From NCBI GenBank assembly GCA_013399895.1, contig VXBA01001296.1, positions 224-64,223 of the forward strand: a stretch of 64,000 nucleotides of DNA, read 5' to 3'. Made by a program: the position numbers and the translations under genes. Positions 34,001-49,000 of this stretch are shown here, piece by piece; within the stretch, counting starts at the first letter, position 1; each line of letters opens with the position of its first letter. Origin of the DNA: Serilophus lunatus (taxonomy: Eukaryota > Chordata > Aves > Passeriformes > Eurylaimidae). The notes under the pieces were generated by a model. That model was not told where the DNA came from, ran no database searches, and saw nothing but the letters and a program-made list of their open reading frames with translations.

Positions 34001-37000
34001 TCCTCAGGTAAAAGTATGAGTCAAATAAGCTCCCTCTGTGCAAAAGCCCAGCATCACATTAAGAGCCTGGAGAAAGTTGATGAGCATTTGAAACACTTGG
34101 GAAATGAAAATGGCAGAGAGAGGTAATTCCTGCAGGCCAGAAGGGTCTCTTTTATCTTGTGCAGAAGCGTCTGAGGGGGAAGTTTCTGTCACAGAGGTTC
34201 AGTGACTGGGTGGTACCTTGGGCTTCAGTTGGCCCTGGCAGAGCATTAAGGCTGTGCTCAGTTCTGTCTGACAAGCTCTTCTCCCTTCCCTGCCCCTGAT
34301 CTGCTCCCCTGTGCACACCAAACTCACCTGCTCAGGTAACAGGGGCTCAGCACATGGGAGGTTGAGCTGATTAAGGCTTGGACTTGATGTACAATCCAAA
34401 CTTGGAAATGTCTGTTTAGGTCCTTGTACCACACCACGTGCTACAACTGTTTTGGTAAAAAAATTAAGTACTCCATGCTGAGAGTCAGAAAGATTAATCT
34501 GTAGGATTTATATATATCATCATCATTCTTTATTTAAAAGGAGCTGTCTCCTTTTTTCTGCACTAAAAATTCCTGTGGTGAAATTTAAAGTTGTTTGTTT
34601 TCTAAAATATTCTGAATCCAAACTTGTTTTCAAGACATATTTTTAAATTCTCAACATCAGTTTTTAAGTATTTAGTTTATTTTATATGTCAGAAAATGAG
34701 AGTTTTCACACACATTTTAAAATTTCAGTATCATTACCATCCAACACAAGAATTTTGTCCCAATCTTGATATGCTGAAGAGATTCTTTTTAATTCATAAA
34801 GTAATATTGTTAGCTTTGCTACTGACAAGAAGTCTTCATTTATTAATTTTGGGTAGATTTAATTGTTTTTTCCTGATGGCCATCATTATTGACATGCTTT
34901 TTTTGTTGATCCTGACCTGTGGAAGATAATCCTGCTAATAAACTAATTTTATTTGTGCTTTTTCTTTGGTAGAATTCTCCTCTGGGCTGATTTGGCCAAA
35001 GCTGCACGTCAGCAGCAGGTCTGGGATGTCTGTCGTGCAGCCTGTAGGTTCTGCCTCTTGTATGAGGACAACTTGTTTAGGAGGGTAACAAAGCCTAAAA
35101 AGAGTAAGTGAACAATTTATTCTGAATGTTCTGAGGGGAACTTTTTTCATTATTTGAGTTACTCGGAGAAGTCAGACAATAAATAACTGTTTTCTTTCCT
35201 CCTGCTCCCACAGTTCCCTGAGAGTCTGGTCTGTCACTGGGTGTTGGCATATATGCAATATTCTTCCTACCAATATCAGTCAATACAGGTTTTTGTTGAA
35301 GCTGCACTGCCTTCAGAAATGTTTTACCAGTGCTGCAGAAAAGCACTTGTACGAAGAGCCTCTCCCTGTCTAAAGAACACCTGTCCATTCCACAATAGTC
35401 ACCTGGGTCCATGTTTTCATTGCCTGAGGAACCCAAACAAAAAGGGGTTGTCATTCACTTTTTATGAGGTCACGTGGGAACATTTTTTACCTTTTTACCC
35501 TTGTTTGTGGTTCCTCTGGGGTTCCAACATTGTGCCTTGTTTCTTGAGGGTCTGCTGGAAACCCACCACATCAAAGAGTTCTCACCTTGGGGATAGAGCA
35601 CTCTTCAAACACCAGCTTCTTGCTGGCTTTTACAAGTGTCTGCTGAAGTTGGTTTTGCAAAGCAGTTTGTAAAACTCACCTTTAAGAGCAGATAAAATGG
35701 AGCTTTTTTAGGTAGCCAGTGCTAATTGAATCTATTACACATTTTTTCTCTAGATTGCTTCCAAGGTCCACTTAAAATTGGACAGGAATTCACCTGTTTC
35801 TTTTCACAAGTTTTGCATTTCCAGACTAGCCCTGTTTAATCTTGCAACTCTTTTTCCAAACTAAAGGGAAAAATAAGTTCTTAGCAGAGATGGAAGGCAA
35901 CCGTGCACCAAAGGTATCATGAACAGATACTGGTGTGCTCTTAACAAACTCTGTGTTTACATTCAGATAACACAATTGTTTTCCTTCATTACTGAACCAA
36001 AGAAAATAATGCTATTTTTGCTGGTGTGTGTGTGTGTTGCCAGAAAGTCAGCCCACTCCATGGTTTAAACACACAAAGACAGTGGTCCACTTCCATTAAT
36101 GTAATGCAGTAATTAACTGGAGGCCATGGGGTATATTCAGACTAATACAACTGCAGTGGGAATGTTGTGACTGGAGCAAGTTATTCATTGCAAATATTGA
36201 AGCTTATACACAAATGCAGCAGAATCACAGATAACCAGTGCCTCAGCACTGCCTGAGAACAGGCTTTGAGTGCAATAAATGGTACTCATAAGAAAAAATT
36301 GTATGAAATAATTTAAAATCTTTCCTAACTCTTCCTTATGGATTAAAGAATGTGTAGGGATTTGTAAATTTTAAAATGAAGGTGATGATTTGCATGGAAA
36401 TATAGTGGTGTTATTTATTTATTTTTAGCACAGAAGAGCAAAGCTGGTGCAGCTGAGGTGGTTAATGGTCAAGGTGACACCTTCTCAGGAGAATCATTGC
36501 TACCTGATAATTCCTTCTCTTTTGAAATACATTTACTCAGAATTCTCGCAGAAATAAGATTCATTAATGCAGAGGTAAATAAATTGCACAGCTATCCATC
36601 GTATTTATTTAATTCAATTTTATATATAATTTGATGCTTAAATCTTAAAGCACTGGAATTTTTAGTTGAGTTATTTTCTATCTCCCTATGAATTAAAGGA
36701 AGAAGTAGCTTCATGAAGCATCTTTATCAAAATACTCTGTGAAAGTAGCTTTAGCAATAGGTTCACTGCAGGTGGTGATAGCACTTTTTGCAAGAGATTC
36801 TACTGTAAATGTTTGACATGTGACATTGTATTTCTGGATCCTTAAAGGTCCAGCACGATTTAAAAAATATGCATAAAATATGGGGTTTTTTCTTCAATGT
36901 AATTATTCAGTAAAATGAGCTATAGACAATTTCAGGATCATGAAGTTATTTTGCATTGTATTTCATATAGTTGTACATGCCTGTACAACATCTGAAAAGC

Positions 37001-40000
37001 ATTTTGTGTTTTTCAATTTTTGAAGAGGTATCATCACTAAGTCATAGTCTGTTTTCACAGGGATAACCTGGGTAGATAATACATTTCTCTGTCTCTTTTC
37101 AGGCAACTGTTCATTTATTACGGTTGCAGGGAGTTGAGCTGAATGATCCTGCTGAGCCTCCAGAAGACACAAACCAGTTTAATCCAGGAGGTGGTTTGTG
37201 TCTTCCTGAAAGTGATCCAGAATGGAAAACATACAGGTGCTTTTCCTTAGTGCATATCAAGACCTAAGAACTCTGACAGTGTCATTATCAGAGACAGGTA
37301 GTTGCAGAAGCCATTTCTCCTTAGTAAAATTCATTGTTACCAGATTCTTAATTTTGGTAGGCAGTCATGATGATGGGAAAAGGATCTAAGAAAATAGTTT
37401 GAAATAATTTTTCTTTGAGTTTTTTTTTTCATTCCAGAGTGTGGATTTTTTTCATTTGACATTTATTTCTTTAGGACTAGAAGTTAATATTCCAAGCTTA
37501 AAAACTTCCAAATCTATGTATATTGACATTTAGATCATTAAATTCTAGATTTAAAAATATGTTTTCCAAAATCAAAAACTCTTTGTCTTGCTTTACAGCT
37601 TCTAAAACCTACAATGATTTCATAGTACTCAATACATACAACGAATTATTTCAGTTTGCAAATCTTGTCTGTTCCACTCAAATGAATCTGGGAGAGGAGA
37701 ATGTGGCAAGTGTTGTTTTGTCTGGTCTCACACAATTATTTCTTGTGAAGGAGGAGAGGAGGGAGAATTCTCTCACACTCAGGCTCTCTGCTGTTCACAT
37801 TCGTGCTGATATTTGCCTTGTTGGGGCAGTGCCCCTGTCCTGGGGGAGCAGTGGCAGAGCTGTGTCCTGGCTCTGTTCATCTGTTCTGCCTGAACATTGA
37901 GTTTCTCACACTGCCTGTGTGCAGATATTCAGTAAATCAGGAAAAATTATAAACTGATCAGAGCCAAGGGACAAAGAAGACGATAATTCTCTTCCAAAAT
38001 TTGCTGTCAGCTGGTTTTTGAGTTTACCCGATTGGATTAAAAATTTAGATTAAAAACTCATAGGAATAAAAGCACTTTGCACTACTGTGTCCTGTGCACT
38101 GTTGACACAACAATCCCCAGTGTCAATTTGTGCTTTTGCCTTTGTGACTTTGTAGTGTGGCCATTCTGTGTGGTCATCCAGGATGGGATTTTTAATACTG
38201 CTTTTTCTATGTAATAGTACATTTTGATAATTAAGAAAGAAAAAGAAAAGAAAGTTACTGAAAGTTGTTGCATAGACTATGAAAAAGATATTTATTAAAA
38301 CTTAATACAGTGTTTCAGAGCATCTGAAAATGCCTTTGAGTGCAAAAACACACAATTGTAAGTAAAAAGGCACATCCTTATCTCTTGGAACTTGGAATGT
38401 ATTTATGTTTGTATCCCAGTAGAGCCCTGCAGTGGAGAGTTGGGGATTTCTGGCACTGATGGGGGTAATGCTACCACATGTGCCACACAAGCATTTAAAA
38501 AAAAAAAACCATGTGGATGAAGCATGAACCATAGACACTATTTTTGAAGCTAATAGCATTTGTGTGTCAGAGACTGTTCATTTTATGTTGATACTATTTC
38601 CTTTCCTGAGCCATCTTCTCATCAAGTAAAATATCAGTCAGTGAATGAGGAGTTAATAAGTGCAACTAAAAAGTAATTTTTTGTTCTTGTTGTTGGTTGA
38701 GATGTGCTACTGCATATTTGAGGTTACAGTATAATTCTTTCTGGAGTTGAAGCTTTGGAATAACAGCTCCTTTATACTGATTTATAGCTTGTGGATAGAC
38801 TGCCTGTCTCAATATGCCATGGAGAACTTCCAGCGTGCAGCTGTAATTGGAGAGCTGCTGAATGAAGCCTGGATTGTTCACAATGCTGTGGTGTATGTCT
38901 TAAACTACAACAGACACCTGATTGCTTCAGGAAGACAGGGGAAAATCACTGGATATCTACAGACTCTCCTCAGAACCATCAAGGCTGTTGGGCACGATGG
39001 GTAAATTCAAATGGTTGGATATGAACATGTTCTTTTTGCTAAAACATTGCAAACATTGTAAGTCACTCTGTGCTCTGAAAGAGGTTTCTTGCTGGCTTTC
39101 ATTAGCAGTGGAAGGACTTTGGTATATATAGAGTAGTTCAGCAGGTGAAATTATTTTCTGGTGCGAAAATTACTTTTTAGTCTTTTCTGTTTGTTTTTTG
39201 TTGCTATACACTGTGAGCCATATTCACTTTAGACCAGACAATATTAATTTCTCTTCATTGTGGAATATGCAGGTAAAAATAACATTTTGTTAAACTGGTC
39301 AGAAAATTGAGACTGTGAGTTTGTACTACAGCTCAAAATGTGTTGCTCATTGTCAGTGGCTCTGAAGTGGAACTGGATTGTAAATATTTCTAATCAGAGA
39401 AAAGTGGTTCTGAAATAAAATAGGAAGCATAATAAATAAAAGGAATGTGCACATTAATAGACATGAAAAGGGGAACAGACTCCAGAGTAGTTTAGAGAAA
39501 TTCTGCTCTGCAGTAACTGCAGTGGGAGAATGATTGACTGTTGCAGAGGAGATGCTCCAGGTGAGTCTGACTGTAGGACACAATCCCAGGAATGGCAGCA
39601 TATTATTGGCACTGTCCTCAGCACTGGGCAGGGTAAGGACCAACAGCAGAGGAGTTTCTTTTAACAGCGCTGGGGAACAAAACCTAAATTGTACTTTGTG
39701 CAGAGATGAAGACTGGTAATTAATTTTGGTACTTACATTAGTTCATGTATCAGCAATAATCTCTCAGTTGTAATTCAATTCATGTTTTCTGAAAAAAACA
39801 AACAAACTCTAGCTCAGCAGTGAATTGGCATGATGACCAGAAACAAATGTGTAAAGGGTTTGACTTAGGGTAATTTTAAAGAAAATTCTTATTATTTTCA
39901 TATATAGCAGCCCACTAATAAAAAGTTCCATTGTAAAAGTTTGTCTGACATAAATACAAATTTTAGCTTTTTTTCCCTGTGATGAAAGAGCTGAAAAAAA

Positions 40001-43000
40001 GGATGCAAACTGTGAAAATTGATTGTGGGGTTTGTAGTTTTAACTACTTAAACTGCTTTTCCAATGGGCAAATTTTTTGTAACATCCGTAATTTTGCTTT
40101 GTTAGAAAAAGTTACATTTTCAAGGAATACTTATCAATTGAAATCAATAAACTTGATTCCTGCCTTTTATTTTGATCTGATGCAATATCCACTTCTGGTT
40201 TTTGTTTTCTTCTGCAGTAGTACAGAGGTTTTACTGATGTTGTGTAATGCTTTGGCTCGGGGCCTGATCATTCCTTGGATCCCAGAGGCAGAACCTGCTG
40301 AGGAGGAAGAAGAGGACACAGCAGCAGACAGTGGCAGAAAAGCTGCAGCAAAGAAACATAATGAAAAAGCAAATGTCACCCAGGCTCTTCCAGTAGATCC
40401 TAGAGGACTTCCTGACATTAAAAGTGCCTTAGAGGTACAAACCCCCTATTTTTTGTAGTGCCTTTTGTTCTTCTGCCATATATTACAATTCATAAAAATT
40501 CAATAAGAGAAATTGTTGTGAAAAGTAAGCTCCCATCTTTTACAGTTGCAGCCACCCAGATCCTCCCGAGGGCCACACCGGAGCCCCTTTCCAGCTTGGG
40601 CTGGAGGCTTAACTTCTGTTTGCCTTGTGGGTTCACCTGGGAGGTGTTGTCAGGCTCAGAGATACACATGCAATGATTTTAAATAAACTAATTGATGGCA
40701 TGTTCCATGCAAGAAGCCTTTCACATTTCTCCTGTGTTTCAGATTTCCTTCTTCTTTTCTCCTTGATGTTTAGATTTGTGAGTTTGCTCTTAGTGTGATG
40801 ACTGGAACTACACCTAAGGAAACAGTCCCTGTTGCTGCAGAGCAACAGGTCATTGCTGCCTGGGTGAAAGCAAAGCAGTTAAATCAGCAGCAGATCAGAC
40901 AGAAGCTTGGAACTCAGGATGAGGTATGATTTCCCTGAAATCCTGCATAATGTTGAAACTTGCCAAAGAAAAATTCATATATTCATTTAATAATGACTGC
41001 AATTACAAAGCATATTTTCTTTTGTATATATGAATACAATGTGAAAATAAATTTTGGCTATAGTTCAAATAAACCCTTATGGAACATAGCAAATTTTTCA
41101 CATTGGGCACAGCAGTGAGTCTGCATTTCTTAGCTCTGCCCTCTGTTCTCAGTTGCCATGGTGGTGTTTGTCATATGGTGACTGTTGAGCAAGTTGAATT
41201 CATAAAGGTAAAATAATAAAATGGTCCCAATAAAAATGTTAAGAAAAATGATCTATATTTATATCAACATTTACTATGGCCTCTTTATATATAGATTATA
41301 GACTAGTAAGTTGGAAAGCAATATTTTATTACTGTATTTTTATTTCATAATGTCTATAAAACTGAAATCCCTCAGTGAAATATGAAGTTTACCTTCTTTA
41401 TATTGCTGATATGGGTTTTTAGTGTTAAAACTGTAGCCATTCAGAGTTCACAAGTTTAATTAAAAATAAATGAGTACATAAAATCCCCGATTTTAAGGAC
41501 ACAGTAGAGATGAGGAGTTACTTAAAGCAAAGCAAGGTTTTCAAGCATTATTGTTATTAAATTGTCATCTCAATTAATGTCCTTAATATCATTAACTTGC
41601 AAAAAAAGAGATCTATTTATGTGAATTTTTTGTCTCTACTTAGAATAATGACAAAGCACAAAATCCTGTGGCAAGAATTCTTGTTGGTCTGGAGATGTAT
41701 TCATGTAATGGTTTGGGTCTCATGGATTTCTCTGTTCCTAGCTTATCTGAGGTATGTTTTTAATTAGCTCTTGAGTTTTAAGAAATTGCATATTATAAAT
41801 GTAATTTCAGTTTCAATTTTGAATGGAAGCAAAATTAATTTTGAAAGTTTTATTGTACCATTATTTCCTTCCAATCTTTCCAAGGGACTGAATATTTGTG
41901 ACAGGAAGAAGATCTTGTGACAGAATATTTTCATTTCTCTGAAGAAGAGATTGCATTAGAGCACCAGCATTAGAGTTGTGCCCATATTGCTCCAACAGAT
42001 TGTTTCCATAACCATCAGATGAGCACCACGGGTTCAAGTGACTTCTGTACAGCATCATACTTCTTTCATTTTTCTGTGGAGAAAACTGAATGGAACTGCA
42101 GGGTTGTTTGGGTTGGAAAAGCTCCTTGAACCCATCACCCACCACTGATCCCTGTCCCCACTGCCACATCCCCATCAATTTAAATCCTTCCTGGGGACTC
42201 CACCCCTGCCCTGGGCAGCTGTGCCAGGGCTGGACACCACTTCCAGTGTAGGAATTTCCCCAATATCCAACCTGACCCTCCCCTGGCTCAGGCTGAGGCC
42301 GTTTCCTCTTGTCCTGTCTGTGTTCCCTGGGAGCAGAGCCCGACCCTCACCTGGCTCCCACCCTCCTGCCAGGGACTTACAGGAGTGTTTAGCGTTTGTA
42401 TTAGAAGTATTCAAAATTTCAACAGAAAACTTCACATTACAGTGAAGTTACTTTTGACAGTTACAAGATAGAACACTACTACACTTGATTAAGTTCTAAA
42501 GAATTAGGTGGCTTTTTGATGAGTCTTACACATTGTACATTTTCTTAAAGTGCTTGTTTTTGGTCAGTGCCAGGATTTTCTTGGGGTCTTGTTGGTTACC
42601 AGACTGTTTAAGAGCAGTAGAGGTGGTGTAGAAAGCTTTGTACCCTATATTTTCCAAATAGGGAGTTGTAGCCTTACTTGTTTGATTATCATATTTATAA
42701 TCTCTAACTCCTGCAAAGAACTTTCTCAGAGGACTGAGATGTATTTCCCCATGTGGCTGGGAGTCTGGTGACAGTGACTAACACTCTGTGGAGTCCTTCT
42801 TTCTGAAGGTCAGCATCTGGGTCCCTATAAATATGTAGCTGTCTGAGCCTGGTTGCTCCACTTTTATGCCAAATACTACAACTTAGCTTTCATTATGGCT
42901 TTACTTTGTTTTGTGTAATAGTGTTGTAGTATCTTATTTGGACCAATTCAGTAACAAAATCACCGTTATCCTGAGGAGGTAGAACTTGGACACGTACAAA

Positions 43001-46000
43001 GCAATGAAAATGTTTAGATCCTATAATGAAACTAGGTAAGAAACAGCACATATCTAGATACATGTTTAGTTTGGAAAAGACCTCTACGATTATGGAGCCC
43101 AAGCTGCCATATATATAACAACGTATATAGCAACTATATATTACAACAACTGGTTGTTGTAAAACCTGTTCTGTCTCCCATTCTTACCTTTGGCTTAACT
43201 AAAATGGGCTCTGAATTTTGAAAGTCCTGTTCCACTGACTTTTGAGAGAGGACTATGGACACAGACTAAGTCATGGCAGATACTTCTGGCCAAAGTGCGT
43301 GCACCCTCACAGTTGGATTTTCACACATTATGGTAATACTTACTGCAAGGTGCATGATGCCTCTCTGTTGTGCATTCTGGCTGTACTTGTGACTCTTTGG
43401 TTTTCTAGATGTTTTTATCATGTACTTGTTCCATGCCCAGATGGGTTGTAAGGAAGATACAGCTGTAAGCATGGAAGTGCTTTAGAAAAAAGCGTATTAA
43501 AACCCCGATACTCTTTTTTCTTCCTTTTTTCCTTTTTTTTCTCCTTTTCTCTCTTTCTCCTTTTTCCCTCCTAGTTAGTGAAACTGGCTTTGGAGTGCAG
43601 TTGGGCAGATTCCTTGGTGGAGCTGCAGACACTGGCACGACTGACCTACTTCGCTTATATATCCCATGACTATGAAATGGTGATGGCTTGTTCCAGAAGG
43701 ATCTTGGAATCAGATGAGAATTCTGTCCACAGCAGAGACACTAAGAAGTGTGATGTGTGAGTACATGGAGCTTTGCATGATATGCTGGTGTGCTTGAACT
43801 AAGCTTTCAAGAGAGAATATAGAGGGTTAATGCTTCTGATCACAAAATCAAAAATGAAGAATCTTTGTTCTAAGGAAATTGTGCAGTTAGAAATGAAAGT
43901 GAAAGTAAAAGGCTGTGGAAAGTCCAGGTTGTGGCTCTGGACCCAGTTCAGGAAGATAGATGAAGTTTATTATCCAAGTGAGTCAGCAGGTCATTCATCC
44001 TTGTGTTTGGGTGTCTTCCCAGGGAGATTGCTTCTCTGAAGTGATCTCTGGCAATCATGGTATTTTGACTCTTTAATAATAGAAAAAGGCAGAAAATAGC
44101 TGACTCTAATTTTTTTGCTGATGCAAATTGCTTCCAGTGCTGGCCTGACTTAGTACAAGGGTCTCCACAGTCCCTGGGCCAGGCTGGGGCTGGGGGTGGT
44201 GAAAGGGCTCCAGGTTCTGCTGCCACGTAGCCCTTATACTCTTATGGCCTCCTATGCATACAAATGCAATGGGAATGTAACTCATGTCTTTAAAAGCACA
44301 GTCTCTTACTTCACTGATAATGTGAAACTTTGGTTTCAAAGAAAAAAAACACAAAACCTCACAAAGACCATTTCATATATAAATGGATCTGTTGGTAGAG
44401 TCCTTTATTAGAAAAAGGTGATATCCTTCTTTTTTTTTATATCATTTCCTCCAATCCCAGAATTTAATTTTGTCAAAAGAGGAAAGAATAAACTCCATTT
44501 AGTAGCAATTTTTTAGAATGTAGGAAGTTTGAAATAAAAAAAGTGAAAGACTTTGGGTACATTATATTGTTCTTCTTTTTCTTTGCAAAATAATTTTTCT
44601 TTTAAAAACAGTGTTCTGCTCTTTGGAACTCTGGGGGGATAAAACCTATAAAGCTGAGTAAGATAACATGAAGTATGGAGTTTCAGAACTGTACAGAAAT
44701 TGAGACAATACTTGCTGCACATCCAGCAATCAGCAAAATAAGGAATGATAAAATGTTTGATTCTTTGACAAATGAATTGTCAATGCTGTTTCCAGAGGAA
44801 TGGAAGACAGGTTTAGTGTTCCCTGGTAAAGCCCTGCCTGGGGACAGGGAGGTGGATTTTTGCCTGGGTTGGGTGCCCCCCCTTGCACACAAACTGTGGC
44901 TACACAGGGCAGAACAGAACAGCTGGAATGGGCAGGTCTGTGCCCTGCTGCACTTTGGAACTGAGACATTGTATTTCTTCTTCCTTACAAACTCACTATT
45001 AACCAAAGATATCAAATTTATTTGCTTATTAGTTTTTAACTCATTAACTGTGACACTGAAACCTTTTTTTTTTAAATGTAGTAGAGTAGGATCCATATCA
45101 ATTTCTCCACTGTCTGTGCATAATTTACCAGACATAAGCATGATAAATTCCAAATGAAAGTATCAAAAATCATCTAGTTTTCCTGATTTCTGTTTTAATT
45201 GCTTAGTGTGCAAGTCTGATTTTGGACTAATTTTTTTTAATGTACAATAGTGAAAAATGGGGAGAAAACTACAAATCTATTTCTTCCCAAGGTAAATACA
45301 GATAATGGTTTTTTTACATCTGATTTCACAGTTATTTTCATTAGAAGTGTGAAAAATACATTTTTGCTATCTTTTTCACAAAACTTTCATTTTTTCAAAT
45401 ATTTTCTGATTTTAAAAGAAAGCTCAGTAGAAGCATTTTTAACTTCCAAAGAAAGGGACATCTGTGTAGCAGCAACTTGAAAACTTCATTAATAGGAAAT
45501 GGGATGATCTTAGACTGGAGAACTTCACGCTTCTTTAAGTATTTGCCTTTATGCAGGCCTGATAACAGAGTGGAACAAGAAATGCTGAGCACTACTGCCT
45601 GTATACAAGGTCAGAGCATGATGGAAAACTTGTCTGGAAGCAAACATCTTCGCATAGCAGCATCCAAAGCCTTTGCTCAGGGTGTCAGGTATGTTTTGAG
45701 AGAAGACTAATAGAAAACAGATCTAAAATTGGATTATAGGTTTGGGGAAGAGCATTTTTTTTTTCCTAAGACTGACAAAACCCAAAATAGTTGTGAGTTG
45801 AAATGTTTAACAAAGGGTTTGACAGATTATTACATTTAAGTAAATTTATGGGCTATTTTCCATGTAGCTGGTCTTGTAGTGCCACTGGATCAAAGGAAAA
45901 CAGGGATGGCAGGGCCCAGACTCCTGCCCAAAGCAGGGCCCTCCTGCTTTATCCACTTGGAGCACGAACAGAGACCCTGAGCCTCTGTGGGTGACCTGCC

Positions 46001-49000
46001 CCACTGCCTGGGTACACCCAGCAGGTATCTCACTCTGAGCCTTTCTTATTTCAAATTATGCCTCCTCTTGCTTGTCCTGTCATCCCCTGGGAGGAGCCTG
46101 ACCACTGCATCTCTATAACCTCGTTGGGTTATGGAGGAACTTCTCCTCATTGGGACCCTCAGTCCAGCTCTTCACCTGGCCCTCTCCTCAAGGCCAGTGC
46201 AGTCCAGTGTCTGGATCACCTTGGTGGCCCTGCTCTGAGCTCCTTGTGATTTGTCCATGTCTGGCCTGTGTTGGCTGGCCTAGAACTGCCTGCAGGAGTC
46301 CAAATGTGATCGAAAGAGTGCTGTAAAACTATTCGATTGGTGATTGTATTATAGCAATTCATAATTTTTCACTACATTTCCAAGCTTTTGGTCACTCACA
46401 TGAGTACTATTTTGTGTCACAATCTGGAGAATTATTAGATTTTATGAATTCAAAGTAACATTTGCATGAAATATGCTCAAAGCAATTTGAATGCAACTAG
46501 AAGCATTTGGGGCATGTTGTCATGTTAGAGTGGCACTGTACTAAACAAAATCCATAGCATGTTAATAATTGTTTTGTTCTATTTTTAAATATTTTTTAGA
46601 ATGAGTCACTAACATAATAGGAAACCAAAAAAGTATGTTATTCCAATGAGAACATCTTTAAGTAGATTTCTGCTGTTTTTTCATGAATGCTCTTGAGCTA
46701 AAATTTTACAGAAATACAGCAAGGTCATTAATATGATACTTATTGCTTCTTCTGAATGTGTGAAAGTGTTTGGTATATAAAAATGGAAAATAGCTTTTGT
46801 GTGGAGCTCATGTGCTGACTCCTCTCTGCTGAGGTTACATATGGTGGTGCATAGATCAGGTAAACCCGAATATTTGTAGAAGTAAAAGCCTTTATTTTGG
46901 TTAAAGTGGGATTGTTTTCCCTCCTTAGGCTGTATTTGTCTTTCTTCAGGTATGCAGGTGAAGCTGGAAATTATTCCCTCGCAATCTTTGCAGCAAGACA
47001 CTTCTGGAATGCATGTTTGCCCCTGCTGGGCTCTCCCCATGACAGGGAACAGCTTAAAGAACCTACTGAAATAGTTCTTAAGAATATAATTAAAGCTGAA
47101 TCTAAAACTAAACAGGTAAGAATTTTTAATAGGTGTTGTTAATTGTGCTTGTGTTTATATTTAATACGCTACTAAATTAAGGTTGCCCCCACCTGCAGAC
47201 TCAAGTTTCTTCTACCTGCAAAAGCAAATTTTTACTTTGCATATGTTCAGGGTTTTAACAGACTATGTAGCACTTTGAAGTAGGAAGAAGTTATAATTTA
47301 GACTAATAGTCTGTGATAAAATTAAATACTTGTTGGTTATGAACAGCATGTGTAATCCAAAGAGCCATCCCCCTGAAGCAATGTGTATGTGATGTGTGTT
47401 TTATAGCACATCTTACCATGTGGACTTTCTCCTGCACACTGAAACATGGGGCACATTTACAACTTCAGAACTCCACAGAGCTGATCCCTCTAGGTTTGAT
47501 TTACATGTCAGTGAAGCTGCTGTGACTTTTCCTGTGCATTTCCATGGGCACAATTTCAATTAGAGCTGGAAGGGATTGTTGATGACTTTTGCATCCAAGC
47601 TCAGTGGTACAAATATGATTCTGCATCTCAGATCATCAAGGAGTGTAGTACAAGAATAGAAAGCTTTATTTTGATTTTTCCTCAGGCCATGTATAAATTG
47701 TAAATAATCAGAGGTGGTGACTGATCTGCTTATTCTAAGTGTGTAGGAAGCGATGAGTACAATGTGTACTTGGAAGCACAGTGAAGATGGAACTTAGACA
47801 GTGTTTAGATACCTCAGAGTAACTGCCCATAGAAACAGACCTAAAATTTCATTTATTTGAGAGATATATATTTAACTCACCACTACAGTGTATTTTCAGA
47901 GTGAATTCTTAATACATTGTATTAAAAAGCAAGACTTTCATGTAGTTAGTTAGTGTTTACAGTTATAGGTAGCATAGATCTTTTATGCTGGAAAATGTTC
48001 ATAATTCATAGGAGTTAGAGGTGAGTAACTTCAGATATTAGTTGGAAAAAAATATTTCCTAGAAACCATCCAATATATGATTACTTCTGGAGTTACTGAT
48101 TTTTAAATACTAAAATACTCTAGTAACCATTGTAAGAGATAGGAACTGGTCTCCAGTGATCCTTGGTCTGGCTAACTGGGCAGTTCTGAAGTGCATTCAC
48201 ATCTGGAGAAGCACATAGCAGCAGATGTCTGCATCTTCATCCACCAGTACCTGCAAATCCTTCACTGTAGGACTGCTCCCTGATCCTTCCCCACTCTGCT
48301 CTCATAGTGGGGTTTGCCCTGACACAGGGGCAGGACCTTGTACTTGACTTTACAGAACATCAGCAGGTTCCCTTGGGCCCACTCCTGAAGCCTGGCAGGG
48401 TCCCTCTGGGTGACATCCCTTCCCTCCAGTCAGTGAACCCTGTAGCATGTAGGAAAGGTAAAGCAGATAACCCAGCAGGCCATTACACACTGCACATGAC
48501 ACAAGGATGGAAGAATGAAAAAGATATGAAAATCCCATGACCATGGTGTGTCTACAGAAGGATTGGAGAAGACAGCTCTGGACACCACGTGACACCTAGA
48601 CCCTTGAATTGTTGGCTGTGGAAATACAACCTATGTAAAGGTATAAATATAAGCTGAATTTGCAGTGAAGTGATGACTACCTTTGGATCCCCCTGCACTG
48701 GGGGAACCCTGGACTCGTGTTTCTTTGTGGTGGCAAGGACAGGAGAGTCTGTGAAACCTTGTGCCTGCTACAGAACCCCACCACTCCCCTTGGTGGCATC
48801 AGGGGTAGGCCAAGGGCATCCTGGCCTGCATCAGGAGTGGTGTGGCCAGCAGGACTGGGGAAGTTCTCCTTCCCCTGTCCTCAGCACTGGTGAGGCCTCA
48901 CCTGGAGTGCTGTGTCCAGGTCTGGGCCCCTCAGTACAGGAGAGATGTTGAGTTACTGGAACAAGTTCAGAGGAGGACAACAAGGATGGTGAAGGGGCTG

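Noticed and set aside
44675..45157. Overlapping 160-codon plus and 156-codon minus frames in CFAP46 intron 22
   Set aside because: A few chance frames of this length are expected in 64 kb over six frames; neither resembles a known protein.
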